Assembly: GCA_020634895.1 (NCBI GenBank)
Contig: JACKAV010000009.1
Location: 62,001 to 126,000, forward strand
DNA from: Anaerolineales bacterium
Lineage (GTDB): Bacteria; Chloroflexota; Anaerolineae; Anaerolineales; Villigracilaceae
Length of the DNA: 64,000 nt
Reading direction: 5' to 3'
Shown here one piece after another: positions 41,929 through 51,653 of the stretch (the stretch's first letter is position 1; each line of letters begins with the position of its first letter). The notes below the pieces were generated by a model. The model was not told the origin of the DNA. It saw nothing but the letters and a program-made list of their open reading frames with translations, and searched no databases. The position numbers and the translations under genes are program-made.

Positions 41929-42684
41929 TTAACGCACCACGCCTCGCACCTGACCTTCGACCTTATCTGCCCAGGGATAGATCTCTGTGCCTTTGGCAGC
42001 TTCGCGAATGGCGGGATCATCCGAGTAATGCCCGCGTTGGTCTTGCGGAATCAACGGGGCAATGTGACGCATGATGTCGTGACCGATCTCATCCAACTGG
42101 TCGCGGAGTTTTTGTCCGCGCCCCTCGGCTTTGTACGGACCGAATGGTTTGCCGATGTTCACCTGTATCTTTGCGCGGCGTCCACGTTTGAGGCTGGGAA
42201 AAACCTCGGTCATGCCGACCAGCCCAACGGGAAGAAGAGGCGCGCCAGACCGCACCGCAAGGAAGGCTGTTCCGGGTCGTGCAGGTCGCAGGACAGCCGC
42301 CCAGTTCCCTCCCTCCGGAAAGATCGCCAGGATACCGCCTTGTTTAAGAATCCCCTCCCCGGCGCGGAGAGAATCCTTTGCGCCGGTGCCGCGATAAAGC
42401 GGATGATATCCCCACAGGAACGGCAGGACAAGCGAAGCCTTTGGTGCGTGAGGCGGCTGAGCGCCGCCCAGAAATTCGATCTGCCACGGAGCAGCCCGCA
42501 CAAAACTGGCGGGGTCTACAAAACTGAAGTGATTCCCCACCATGATAAGCGGACCCGACTTGGGGAGGTTTTCTTCGCCGTTGATCTCAAGATCCGTGAC
42601 AAGCCGATAGACGGGGTGAGACAGCCAATGCAGAAAACTGCGGACAAATCTGCGCCCCGGTGATGTGAATTTTTGCTGTTCCAT
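41929..42684 (-). CDS. plsC: 1-acyl-glycerol-3-phosphate acyltransferase
   Basis: A 251-residue PlsC-type acyltransferase that makes phosphatidic acid. Motif I is NHFSFVDP (NHxxxxD form), motif III FPEGGNW, and the substrate-binding LPVGLVGMTEVFPS follows. Membrane-associated through the N-terminal hydrophobic region. It begins three bases after the MFS gene stop, so the two are co-transcribed. The ATG at 42684 is preferred over the TTG at 42687. The 240 noncoding bases downstream hold only the speD promoter on the same strand. Confidence 0.85.
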   Translation of the reverse strand: MEQQKFTSPGRRFVRSFLHWLSHPVYRLVTDLEINGEENLPKSGPLIMVGNHFSFVDPASFVRAAPWQIEFLGGAQPPHAPKASLVLPFLWGYHPLYRGTGAKDSLRAGEGILKQGGILAIFPEGGNWAAVLRPARPGTAFLAVRSGAPLLPVGLVGMTEVFPSLKRGRRAKIQVNIGKPFGPYKAEGRGQKLRDQLDEIGHDIMRHIAPLIPQDQRGHYSDDPAIREAAKGTEIYPWADKVEGQVRGVVR

Positions 42685-42687
42685 CAA

Positions 42688-44001
42688 TTAATCTGCAGGG
42701 GCATATTCCACAGCCGCCTGCCGGGCGCGCTGATCGCTAACCGTGAGAAGGATGAGCATTCCCACAACAAGAAATACTGCAATGGAAAGAATGCCAGCCC
42801 GCTGCCCAGCCTGTTCGGCGAGAAGGTTATCCATTCCCTGCGCTTCGAGACGCAGAGCAATGCCGGAGGCGAGCAGTCCATAAATGGTTGGTCCGATGAA
42901 AGAGGAGGTTCTTCCGGCAATTGCGAAGAAACTGTAGAACTCCGCGCTTTGACCCTTCGGGGCAAAAATCCCCGCCATTGTGCGAGTGACCGCTTGCACG
43001 CCAGTCAAAGCAAGACCTGCAACCGAGGCGATGACGAAGAAACCGGTCAGGGTGTTATTGAAGAACATCCAGATCACCGCACCAAGCATAAGCAGGAGTG
43101 AGGCGTACAGTGCCCGCATCAAACCCGTGCGTTCGCCAATAATCCCAGAGAGATACGCACCCGCCACACTGGCAACCTGTACCACGATCATAAGGATGAT
43201 CAACTGGGTCTGGTTCATGCCATAAAGCACAGCGCCGATGATGGCGGCGAAATCCAGCGCCATGACAATGCCGTCATTGAAGATCAAAAATGCGATGATG
43301 AATTTCAGGAACTCGCTGAAATGCCTCACCGAGCGGACAGTACGTCCAAGGCGGCTGAACGCCAGAGTGAAATAGTTCATGCCTTCGGGCAAAGGCTTGC
43401 GCTCGCCTGTCTCTTTCACCCACAAGAAGGTCGGAAGGGCAGAGATCAAAAAGAAGATCGCCGTAAATACGAAAGCTCCGCGCACAGGCAAATCTGAACC
43501 TTTGACGAGCACAATGGCAGGCAATACCAGCAAGAGACAAATGATGCCACCCACCGAACCGATCGCCCAACCGTTGGCAGAGACCTTCCCAATCTCATTG
43601 GGGTTGGCGACTTCGGTCAACAGCGAGTTGTAGAAGACCTGTCCTGCGCGGTAACCGATCTCAGCGAGCACGAAGAACAACATCCCCGTAAAAATGTCGC
43701 CCTTCCGCACAAAGAATAATAATGCCGTAAAAAGCCACGAAAGCGAAGAAAAGAATAAAAGGAACCGTTTCTTGAACGCCGAATAATCTGCGATGACAGC
43801 CAAAAGCGGCGAAATGACCGCACTGACCAGCATGGCTATCCCCACCGCAATGCCCCACAAACGTGAACCTTCCGCCCCGCCAACCACCGACCCCTTAAAA
43901 TAAGCCGAATAAATCGCCAGCAGCACCACCGCCGCGTAGGCGGAATTACCAAAATCGTACAAGTACCACCCCCACTGTGCGCGTTTTCGCTCTTTTTCCA
44001 T
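42688..44001 (-). CDS. MFS transporter, UMF1 family
   Basis: A 437-residue permease with about twelve membrane helices. The N-terminal WGWYLYDFGNSAYAAVV is the signature of the UMF1/Atg22-like branch. ADYSAFKKR is the MFS loop 2-3 motif. Substrate unknown; relatives are annotated as efflux or amino-acid exporters on weak evidence. It is coupled to plsC downstream. CTTTTAGGAGAAG upstream is a good ribosome-binding site. Confidence 0.82.
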   Translation of the reverse strand: MEKERKRAQWGWYLYDFGNSAYAAVVLLAIYSAYFKGSVVGGAEGSRLWGIAVGIAMLVSAVISPLLAVIADYSAFKKRFLLFFSSLSWLFTALLFFVRKGDIFTGMLFFVLAEIGYRAGQVFYNSLLTEVANPNEIGKVSANGWAIGSVGGIICLLLVLPAIVLVKGSDLPVRGAFVFTAIFFLISALPTFLWVKETGERKPLPEGMNYFTLAFSRLGRTVRSVRHFSEFLKFIIAFLIFNDGIVMALDFAAIIGAVLYGMNQTQLIILMIVVQVASVAGAYLSGIIGERTGLMRALYASLLLMLGAVIWMFFNNTLTGFFVIASVAGLALTGVQAVTRTMAGIFAPKGQSAEFYSFFAIAGRTSSFIGPTIYGLLASGIALRLEAQGMDNLLAEQAGQRAGILSIAVFLVVGMLILLTVSDQRARQAAVEYAPAD

Positions 44002-44159
44002 TTGCTTCTCCTAAAATCAACTGGTTTTTACTGGTTAAACAGTCTAAATGGCGTTTCGTTATGCACGCCCTCCCGCGTCTGTTATCAGTTAACCAAATCA
44101 TAACCGCGATTGCGAATAAGGTATAGTTGGGTTCGAAAATTTTTTCGGGAGCATTCATG

Positions 44160-44963
44160 ATGTCCAAAAAAGAAAATCTTAATCAAGAAACGCTCGAAGC
44201 TTGGGAAGCCAACGCCGAAGTCTGGGATGCGCGTATGGGCGACGAAGGGAATGATTTCTTCAACATCCTGTGCTGGCCCGCACTCGCCTCCCTGCTGGAC
44301 CCGAAGCCTGATTCTCACATCCTAGACATTGCCTGTGGAAACGGGCTGACCACCCGCCGCCTCGCCGAAATGGGATGCAGCGTCACCGCCTTCGACTTCT
44401 CCGCCAACCTGATCGAATACGCGAAAAAGCGTCTCGCTGACCGCCAATCAAAAGTTGACCTGCGCGTGCTCGACGCCACCAATGAATCTCAACTCCTCTC
44501 TCTCGGCGAAGGCAAATTCGATTCCGCACTTTCCAACATGGCTCTCTTCGACATGGCAGACATCGAACCGCTTTTTAGAATACTGCCAAAATTGCTCAAG
44601 CCGAATGGAACATTCGTATTCTCCCTCACACATCCATGCTTCAATAACGCCTCGTCCATGCACGTTGTCGAAGAAATGGACGACGGTGAGATCAAAACCG
44701 TATATTCCGTCAAAGTATCCCGCTATATGAATCCCTACAGTCAGCGTGGACTCGCTCTCAGAAACCAACCCAAGCCGCAAGTCTATTTTGAGCGTCCGCT
44801 TCAGTATTATCTCAACCTCGGTTTTCAGAACGGCTTCGTCGTGGACGGATTCGAAGAACGAGCCTTCCCGTCCGAAACGCCGCAGTCCACTCCGCTCGGC
44901 TGGGGCGGAAAGTTCAGCGAGATTCCCGCCGCGCTCGTCGTGCGAATGCGATTGACAAAGTAA
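44160..44963 (+). CDS. Class I SAM-dependent methyltransferase
   Basis: A 267-residue methyltransferase with NQETLEAWEANAEVWDARMG at the N-terminus, motif I ILDIACGNGLTTRRLAEMG, acidic AFDFSANLI and a SNMALFDMADIEPLF post-motif region. The C-terminal FSLTHPCFNN is common in small-molecule methyltransferases. Substrate unknown. Start may be 44157 or 44160; GGGAG lies 5 or 8 bases upstream. It leads a three-gene plus-strand group with an MFS transporter and hemW. Confidence 0.8.
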   Translation: MSKKENLNQETLEAWEANAEVWDARMGDEGNDFFNILCWPALASLLDPKPDSHILDIACGNGLTTRRLAEMGCSVTAFDFSANLIEYAKKRLADRQSKVDLRVLDATNESQLLSLGEGKFDSALSNMALFDMADIEPLFRILPKLLKPNGTFVFSLTHPCFNNASSMHVVEEMDDGEIKTVYSVKVSRYMNPYSQRGLALRNQPKPQVYFERPLQYYLNLGFQNGFVVDGFEERAFPSETPQSTPLGWGGKFSEIPAALVVRMRLTK

Positions 44964-44979
44964 CGGTCATTAATCATTT

Positions 44980-46134
44980 ATGAATTTCGTTTATCTCATT
45001 ATTGAATTTATCGACGAGCTTGTCTTCGGTGTCGGCGAGACCGCCTGGCCCCTTATCCGCAACGACCTGCATCTTACCTATTCACAGATCGGATTGCTGC
45101 TCAGCCTGCCCGGCATCCTCGCCGCATTCATCGAACCGTTCATCGGCATCCTCGGTGACGTTTGGCGTCGGCGTCTGCTTATCATTATCGGAGGCATTCT
45201 CTTCACCGCCTCCCTTTTTATGACGAGTATCAGCTACTCTTTCATCTTTCTTCTCGCCTCCATTATTCTTTTCAACCCATCTTCGGGCGCATACGTAAAT
45301 CTCTCACAGGCAAACCTGATGGACTCAGACGAACAGCGCCACGAACAAAACATGGCGCGCTGGACCTTCGCCGGTTCACTCGGTGTGGTGACGGGTCCGC
45401 TGCTGCTGGGCGCGTTTGTTTACTTCGGTTTGGGCTGGCGCGGAACGTACGCCATGCTCGCCGCGTTATCCACCTTGAGTCTGCTCATCGCCATCAAATA
45501 TCTGCCCGCCGATAAAAAGAACACTCCATTCCCATCTTTCAGCGAAGTCTTCGACGGTTTCAAAGCAGCACTCAACGCCCTCAAACGCAAGGAAGTCTGG
45601 CGTTGGATGCTCCTGCTTGAGTTTGCCGACTTGATGCTCGACGTGCTTTTTAGTTTTCTCGCGCTCTACTTTGTGGATGTCGTTCGCACAAGCGAATCAC
45701 AGGCAGGTATTGCCGTCACCATTTGGCTGGTCATGGGTCTCATCACCGACTTCTTATTCATCCCATTTGTTGACCGTCAAAAAGATACCATTCGCTATCT
45801 TCGTTTTACCGCATTCATCGAAACAGCAGCGTTCATCGGCTTTCTGCTTATCCCCGGTTTTATTCCGAAAATATTGCTCGTCATCCTCGTCAACCTCTTC
45901 AATACAGGCTGGTATCCCATTCTACAAGGACGGTTATACTCAAGCCTGCCCGGTCAAAGCGCCAGCATCATGGCGCTCGGCATTGTCACCGACCCGCTCG
46001 CAAAATTATTGCCGCTCCTCATTGGCGTCCTCGCCGATAATTTTGGTCTCCAATCCGCCATGTGGATTCTGCTTCTCGGTCCGCTTGCATTGCTTATCAG
46101 TTTACCAAAGAAAAATCTAACGCCCAGCACATGA
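44980..46134 (+). CDS. MFS transporter
   Basis: A 384-residue permease with about twelve membrane helices. The first helix carries FIDELVFGVGETAWPLIRNDL, and the motif FIGILGDVWRRRLLI is the MFS loop 2-3 signature. Substrate unknown. It ends in ATGA overlap with hemW, so translation is coupled, though no function shared with haem synthesis is obvious. Confidence 0.8.
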   Translation: MNFVYLIIEFIDELVFGVGETAWPLIRNDLHLTYSQIGLLLSLPGILAAFIEPFIGILGDVWRRRLLIIIGGILFTASLFMTSISYSFIFLLASIILFNPSSGAYVNLSQANLMDSDEQRHEQNMARWTFAGSLGVVTGPLLLGAFVYFGLGWRGTYAMLAALSTLSLLIAIKYLPADKKNTPFPSFSEVFDGFKAALNALKRKEVWRWMLLLEFADLMLDVLFSFLALYFVDVVRTSESQAGIAVTIWLVMGLITDFLFIPFVDRQKDTIRYLRFTAFIETAAFIGFLLIPGFIPKILLVILVNLFNTGWYPILQGRLYSSLPGQSASIMALGIVTDPLAKLLPLLIGVLADNFGLQSAMWILLLGPLALLISLPKKNLTPST

Positions 46135-47348
46135 CACCCGATACCTCCATTTACATTCACATCCCATTCTGCACACATCGCTGCGCCTACTGCGACTTCA
46201 ATACCTACGCCGGGCAGGAGGCGATGATTCCTGCATACGTCGATGCCCTGCTTAAGGAAATCGAATACATCGGGAGTCGCCAACTAGACTTTAACGTCCC
46301 AACGATATTTTTCGGCGGCGGGACTCCTTCGCTTCTTTCGGGACCTCAATTTGATTCCATCATGTCGGCTTTATCTTCCGCCTTTGCCGTTTCCGCTGAC
46401 GCGGAGGTGACCATCGAAGCCAACCCCGGAACGATCTCTCCAAACAAACTTGACGCAATTCGCAAGGCAGGCATCAACCGCATCAGCTTCGGTGTGCAAT
46501 CGACGGTCACTGAAGAACTGCATATGCTTGAACGCACGCACGATTTCTTCACCGTTATCGAAGCCGTATCCACCGCCCGAAAAGCCGGTTTCGATAATCT
46601 CAACCTCGACCTCATCTACGGCTTGCCCGAACAGACTTTGTCAAGCTGGCAAACAACAGTAAAACGTATTCTGGAATTGCAGCCGGAACATATCTCAGCA
46701 TACGCACTCACCCTTGAGCACGGCACCCCCTTCGGCAAATGGGCAGACCGCGGGCTTCTCCCACTCCCTGACCCCGACCTCGCCGCCGATATGTACGAAT
46801 GGACAATGGATTTCCTCGCCAAGAGCGGCTACGCGCAGTACGAAATCTCGAATTGGGCAAAGGATGATACACAACAAGCCAGTGAATATGGCCAACCTTC
46901 ATTCGCTTGCAAACACAACCTCCAATACTGGCATTCACTCCCCTATCTCGGTCTTGGCGCGGGTGCGCATGGATACGCAAATAATTATCGCTACTCGAAT
47001 GCCTTACGCATCAAAACCTACATCGAGCGGATGTCCTCTGACAACCGATCAGTGACCTCTACTTTTCCGATTACTCCCGTCACTGTGAACCATCATAAAC
47101 AATCGCAGCAGGATGACATTTCCGATTACATGATCAACAACTTGCGGCTGGTAAAAGCCGGTGTCGCTGACTCAGATTTCAGGTCCCGTTTTGGAGGCGG
47201 GCTTTTGGATGTCTTCCCCAAAGAAGTGGATGAACTCATCCGCACGGGTCTCCTCGAAAAAAAGACCTCCGATTTTTCGGAGGTCTTCAGACTTACTCGT
47301 CGCGGAAGGCTGTTGGGGAATCGGGTGTTCCTGAAGTTCATCCAATAG
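46131..47348 (+). CDS. hemW: HemW-like radical SAM protein
   Basis: A 405-residue radical SAM enzyme of the HemN/HemW group. The cluster motif is HIPFCTHRCAYCDFNTY (CxxxCxxC plus the extra cysteine-like position occupied by F-N). GGGTPSLL binds SAM. HemW acts as a haem chaperone rather than an oxygen-independent coproporphyrinogen oxidase; the short length and lack of the HemN N-terminal CxxxCxxCxC support HemW. An 11-bp hairpin that works as a terminator on the other strand lies in its last 30 codons. Confidence 0.85.
   Translation: MTPDTSIYIHIPFCTHRCAYCDFNTYAGQEAMIPAYVDALLKEIEYIGSRQLDFNVPTIFFGGGTPSLLSGPQFDSIMSALSSAFAVSADAEVTIEANPGTISPNKLDAIRKAGINRISFGVQSTVTEELHMLERTHDFFTVIEAVSTARKAGFDNLNLDLIYGLPEQTLSSWQTTVKRILELQPEHISAYALTLEHGTPFGKWADRGLLPLPDPDLAADMYEWTMDFLAKSGYAQYEISNWAKDDTQQASEYGQPSFACKHNLQYWHSLPYLGLGAGAHGYANNYRYSNALRIKTYIERMSSDNRSVTSTFPITPVTVNHHKQSQQDDISDYMINNLRLVKAGVADSDFRSRFGGGLLDVFPKEVDELIRTGLLEKKTSDFSEVFRLTRRGRLLGNRVFLKFIQ
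47257..47287 (-). terminator. Minus-strand terminator inside the hemW coding region
   Basis: 11-bp perfect stem (47262-47272 with 47277-47287), 4-base loop; on the minus strand it is followed by T7 (47257-47263). It serves the lipoprotein gene that ends at 47352. Confidence 0.8.
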
Positions 47349-47351
47349 GAT

Positions 47352-48428
47352 TTAGCCAATACCGCACTGACAATAGGGATAATCCCACCAGCCATAAGAA
47401 CAGTTACCGGGGTTAGGCTTACCGATGGCTTCACAGGCATCAAGATTTGGCGGCACACCCGTGGAACTGGCTGGTACCTTTTCTTTAACATGCTGAGGTT
47501 GAACAATTTCAGGACAGATTTTTGGTTCATAACCAGTTGGCTTAAACCCAAACGCTTGGAAGCAGGTATTATCCACTGCGTAAAGCGCCGACAAAGGATA
47601 ATAACGGCTGCTTCGGATCGGTGACCCGGCTTGTTCTTCAGTGAAGTAATCCACATAGTCAAGTTGTTGGACGTTCTGCAAACCCGCATCAGACATTACC
47701 GAGTACATGAAGGTATCGCCAGTAAATGATTTTTTGAAGGCAATCTGAATGGTGGCATAAGGACCCGCATTGATGCGAACCCAGGCAATATCGGCATCAT
47801 CACCGATACCTTCGGCAATGTCAGAGATCAATTTATCGTAGCCATTCCCAGAAAACGGGGCATCCGATTTGGAAGCAGAATTACCGGCAGAGTCGTGATT
47901 GGTATCCGCATAAATGCGAATATTATCCGCAGTCCAATCTTCCGAGAAGGGCGGCTGAGCCACAATAATAAAATCACCGAAGCTATCAAGGTTTGTATCC
48001 AACTCAACCGAATATTGAATGCCGGGTGCATTATTGGGGTTGCTGCCAACCAGCTTTATCGAGATAAAATAAAATTCGCCTCCATCACTGATACCAAAGG
48101 TGGCAATATCCATATCTGGAATATAGACCATATCCTGAGTAAAGGGACGTTCCAGGCGGTCGATATCGTAGGAATCGCCATAGGGCGCGCGGTTTTCAGG
48201 AGCAGTATCCACAGATGAAACATCAGGATAAATCTCCCCATCCGGTGCCGAAACCGGAATTGCCTGATGTTGAACAGCCGCAGGCGGAGCTTCTTCAGGC
48301 TCCGTTGTTACCGTGGCAGTTGATGTACTGACCTCCTCTGTTGGGGTGTCACTTCCGGGTAAATTACACCCCTGTATAACGAGAAGTACCAAGACACCAG
48401 CAAGGAACAAATTAAGTTTTTTATTCAT
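47352..48428 (-). CDS. Lipoprotein of unknown function
   Basis: A 358-residue lipoprotein with lipobox LVIQGCNLP and a Thr/Glu/Pro-rich linker to about residue 55. The rest is beta-rich. Segments such as YSVELDTNLDSFGDFIIVAQ and IRIYADTNHDSAGNSASKSD resemble calcium-loop or glycoside-binding domains, but no family is recognised. The C-terminus has a small Cys/Trp-rich end (NCSYGWWDYPYCQCG). AAGGAAAAGAGG precedes the start. Likely extracytoplasmic. Confidence 0.65.
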   Translation of the reverse strand: MNKKLNLFLAGVLVLLVIQGCNLPGSDTPTEEVSTSTATVTTEPEEAPPAAVQHQAIPVSAPDGEIYPDVSSVDTAPENRAPYGDSYDIDRLERPFTQDMVYIPDMDIATFGISDGGEFYFISIKLVGSNPNNAPGIQYSVELDTNLDSFGDFIIVAQPPFSEDWTADNIRIYADTNHDSAGNSASKSDAPFSGNGYDKLISDIAEGIGDDADIAWVRINAGPYATIQIAFKKSFTGDTFMYSVMSDAGLQNVQQLDYVDYFTEEQAGSPIRSSRYYPLSALYAVDNTCFQAFGFKPTGYEPKICPEIVQPQHVKEKVPASSTGVPPNLDACEAIGKPNPGNCSYGWWDYPYCQCGIG

Positions 48429-48502
48429 AGCCTCTTTTCCTTTCCTTCTCTATAATTATTGTGGCTTCCACACATAATTACAAGCATTACTAAAGGGCTA
48501 TA

Positions 48503-48530
48503 AAAATTCCCGCCGTTTGGCGGGAATTTT
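48503..48530 (-). terminator. Terminator of ppdK
   Basis: 12-bp perfect stem (48503-48514 with 48519-48530), loop GTTT; T-rich 3' arm on the minus strand. Confidence 0.75.
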
Positions 48531-48553
48531 CCTTTTGCTATTCGATTTCGCTT

Positions 48554-51388
48554 CTATTTCTTGGATCTTTTGACTGCTTTCTTTACCGCTTTTTTGACAG
48601 TCTTCTTTACAGCGGGTTTCTTTGCCGCAGTTTTCTTTACAGCCTTGGCAGGTTTGTGAGCCAATGCGGCATGAGCGGCAGCCAGTCTCGCCACAGGTAC
48701 GCGGAAGGGCGAGCAGGAAACGTAGTTGTTACCGATCATGTGGCACCATTCAATGGATTCTGGGTCGCCGCCGTGCTCACCGCAGATACCGACTTCGAGT
48801 TCGGGGCGGGTCTTGCGTCCATCAAAAATGGCGCTCTTCATCAACATACCAACGCCGTTGCGGTCGAGCGTCTGGAAGGGATTCTTTTCGAGAATATTCT
48901 GTTCCTGATAAGTGATGAGGAAGTTGCGCTCGGCATCATCGCGGGAATAACCAAAGGTCATCTGTGTCAGGTCGTTGGTACCGAAGGAGAAGAACTGCGC
49001 CTGGTCGGCGACTTCGGCGGCGGTCACTGCCGCGCGTGGGATCTCGATCATGGTGCCGAACTTGTAGGCGAACTTGACGTTCTTTTCCTGCATCACAGCC
49101 TTACCGATGCGTTCGAGGCGCGGCTGAATCCATTCGAGTTCCTTCACGGTTCCGGTCAACGGGATCATGATCTCGGGTTTAACCTTGATGCCGCGCAGGG
49201 TGCAGTCGGCGGCAGCTTCGAAGATGGCGCGGACCTGCATTTCCACGATCTCAGGCATGGAGATGCTCAAGCGAACACCACGCAGACCCATCATCGGGTT
49301 GGATTCGTGCATTCCCTTGATGGAAGCAAGCAGGTTTTCCTTCTCCGCCAGTCCATCGGTCTGCCCCTTCACACGCATGGTGATGACTTCTTCAAGCAGT
49401 TTTTCTTCATCAGGCATGAACTCATGCAGAGGCGGGTCGATGAGGCGGATGATCACAGGGTGTCCATCCATCGCTTCGAAGAGACCGTCAAAGTCCTTGC
49501 GCTGGTGCGGCAGCAGCAGATTAAGCGCCGCAGTGCGGTCTTCGCTGGTTTCGGCAAGGATCATCTTCTGCACGATCGGAAGACGTTCCGGTTCAAAGAA
49601 CATATGCTCCGTGCGGCACAGACCAATACCCACAGCGCCGTAAGAGCGTGCGCGGCGCGCATCCTTCGGGTAATCGGCGTTCGCCCAGACCTGCAAACCA
49701 CGGGTCGGGTAACCGGGAGCGACCTCTTCGCGGACGTCTTTGCGGGCGCAAATATCGTCTGCCCATTTGAGCAGGGTCATCAATTCCTTCTGCTCCTCAA
49801 GGGAAGGTTCGGAGGTGGGGATCTTACCGGCAAACACTTTACCGGTCGTTCCATCCACGGAGACCCAATCGCCTTCATTCAGGGTCATACCGCCCACGTT
49901 CATAACGCGCTTCTCAAGATCGATCTTGATGGCGGATGCTCCCACCACACATGGGATACCGAACTGACGAGCCACAACTGCCGCATGGGAGGTCGCGCCG
50001 CCTTCGCTGGTCAGCACGCCCTTGGCAGCGATCATGCCGTGGACATCATCCGGTTTGGTGAACGGACGCACCATGATGGTGTCCTGTCCGTGTTCTTTGG
50101 AAAATTTTTCGGCGGTATCCGCATCAAAATAGATCTGACCCACTGCGGCACCGGGAGAGGCGTTCACGCCTTTGGCAATGAATTTGCCTTCCTTTTCAGC
50201 CTGATCCATGGCGGCATCGTTGAATTGCGGATGCAGCAAAGAATCCACCTGCTCGGGCGTAACACGTCCGACTGCCTGTTCACGGGTGATCAAGCCTTCA
50301 TTCGCCATATCCACCGCGATCTTCACAGCAGACTTGGCGGTGCGTTTCCCTACACGCGTTTGGAGCATCCACAACTTTCCGCTCTCGATGGTGAATTCCA
50401 CATCCTGCATGTCGGTGTAGTGCTTTTCAAGACGGGCGGTAATTCCCATAAATTCGCTGTATGCCTTGGGCATGTACTTCTTAAGGTTTTCGATCGGGTC
50501 GGCATTGCGGATGCCGGCGACAACATCTTCACCTTGAGCATTGAGGAGGTACTCGCCCATCATCTTCTTCTCGCCTGTGGAGGGGTTGCGGGTAAACGCC
50601 ACGCCGGTTGCGGAGTCATCGCCCATATTACCGAACACCATGGTCACAATATTGACGGCGGTTCCGAGTGAATCGGAAATACCTTCCTTGCGGCGATACG
50701 CGATGGCGCGTTTACCGTTCCAGGAGCGGAATACGGCTTCAGTGGCGAGTGAAAGCTGTTTGTATGGATCCTGCGGAAATTCCTGTCCACATGCCTTTTT
50801 ATATGCTTCCTTATACAGCCCCACTACTTCCTTCCAATCCTCCGCCCGCATTTCGATATCGAGCTTATAACCCTTTTTATGTTTAAACTCATCAAGTGGG
50901 TGTTCAAATGCTTCGTCTTCGATGTCCATCACCACGGTTCCGAACATTTCGACCACGCGGCGGTACGAGTCCCATACGAAGCGCGCATTCCCGGTTGTCT
51001 CGATCATCCCTTCAGCAACAATATCCGTTAAACCAATGTTGAGAATGGTATTCATCATACCCGGCATGGAGAACTTCGCGCCAGAACGGCATGAAACCAG
51101 CAGCGGCTTTTTGGGGTCGCCGAATTTCTTACCGGTCTTCCGCTCGATCTCTTTCATCGCCTTGAGTTCCTGTTCCCACATACCTTTGGGGAATTTGCCT
51201 GCATCCTGATAAGCATTGCACGCTTCAGTGGTAACAGTAAAGAAAGGCGGGACCGGCACATTCGCTCTTGTCATGTCCAGCAACCCTGCTCCCTTACCGC
51301 CAACGATGGACTTCACGCCATCCCACGAACCCTTGGCTAATTTTTCAACTTCTTTTACCTCGTTATAGAGATAAACCCATTTAGTCAT
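48554..51388 (-). CDS. ppdK: Pyruvate, phosphate dikinase with Lys/Ala-rich tail
   Basis: A 944-residue enzyme that interconverts pyruvate, ATP and phosphate with PEP, AMP and pyrophosphate. N-terminal ATP-grasp domain (GGKGAGLLDMTRANVPVPP), central swivelling domain with the catalytic histidine in GGATSHAAVVARQ, and C-terminal PEP barrel (GICGEHGGDPESIEW). Most family members end near residue 875-900. Here the last 40 residues are Lys/Ala repeats (KKTAAKKPAVKKTVKKAVKK), like a histone H1 tail. TAGGAGGCTGTA precedes the start. Confidence 0.92.
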   Translation of the reverse strand: MTKWVYLYNEVKEVEKLAKGSWDGVKSIVGGKGAGLLDMTRANVPVPPFFTVTTEACNAYQDAGKFPKGMWEQELKAMKEIERKTGKKFGDPKKPLLVSCRSGAKFSMPGMMNTILNIGLTDIVAEGMIETTGNARFVWDSYRRVVEMFGTVVMDIEDEAFEHPLDEFKHKKGYKLDIEMRAEDWKEVVGLYKEAYKKACGQEFPQDPYKQLSLATEAVFRSWNGKRAIAYRRKEGISDSLGTAVNIVTMVFGNMGDDSATGVAFTRNPSTGEKKMMGEYLLNAQGEDVVAGIRNADPIENLKKYMPKAYSEFMGITARLEKHYTDMQDVEFTIESGKLWMLQTRVGKRTAKSAVKIAVDMANEGLITREQAVGRVTPEQVDSLLHPQFNDAAMDQAEKEGKFIAKGVNASPGAAVGQIYFDADTAEKFSKEHGQDTIMVRPFTKPDDVHGMIAAKGVLTSEGGATSHAAVVARQFGIPCVVGASAIKIDLEKRVMNVGGMTLNEGDWVSVDGTTGKVFAGKIPTSEPSLEEQKELMTLLKWADDICARKDVREEVAPGYPTRGLQVWANADYPKDARRARSYGAVGIGLCRTEHMFFEPERLPIVQKMILAETSEDRTAALNLLLPHQRKDFDGLFEAMDGHPVIIRLIDPPLHEFMPDEEKLLEEVITMRVKGQTDGLAEKENLLASIKGMHESNPMMGLRGVRLSISMPEIVEMQVRAIFEAAADCTLRGIKVKPEIMIPLTGTVKELEWIQPRLERIGKAVMQEKNVKFAYKFGTMIEIPRAAVTAAEVADQAQFFSFGTNDLTQMTFGYSRDDAERNFLITYQEQNILEKNPFQTLDRNGVGMLMKSAIFDGRKTRPELEVGICGEHGGDPESIEWCHMIGNNYVSCSPFRVPVARLAAAHAALAHKPAKAVKKTAAKKPAVKKTVKKAVKKAVKRSKK

Positions 51389-51653
51389 TACAGCCTCCTA
51401 AAAAGCAATTGTTATAGTCTGTTTACAGATTGTGAAATATTGTACCAAAAACAGTCCAAATTGCACCTGACAAATATCACGCGATGTAGTGAATTCAATC
51501 GGGTATTTCCCCTATTACATATTAAATAACCTGTTAATAAATTGCAAAGTTACATTTCAATTATCTCAATGATAATAAGTGTCAAGAAAAAAATCTTGTT
51601 AACTCATTGCAAAGTAATTTCATAGCCAATTCAGGGATAATGGACAATAGATT
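51389..51653. other. Divergent AT-rich intergenic region
   Basis: 265 bases between divergent ppdK and response-regulator genes. It is AT-rich, with TACAAT on the minus strand as a possible -10 box for ppdK. I see no clear -35, palindrome or small gene. Confidence 0.4.

Noticed and set aside
41764..42663. A 299-codon open frame on the plus strand
   Set aside because: It is antisense to plsC and crosses the speD promoter; its sequence has no recognisable domain.
48656..50671. A 671-codon open frame on the plus strand
   Set aside because: Antisense shadow of ppdK. The protein is His/Gly-rich, matches no family, and the opposite frame encodes a certain enzyme.
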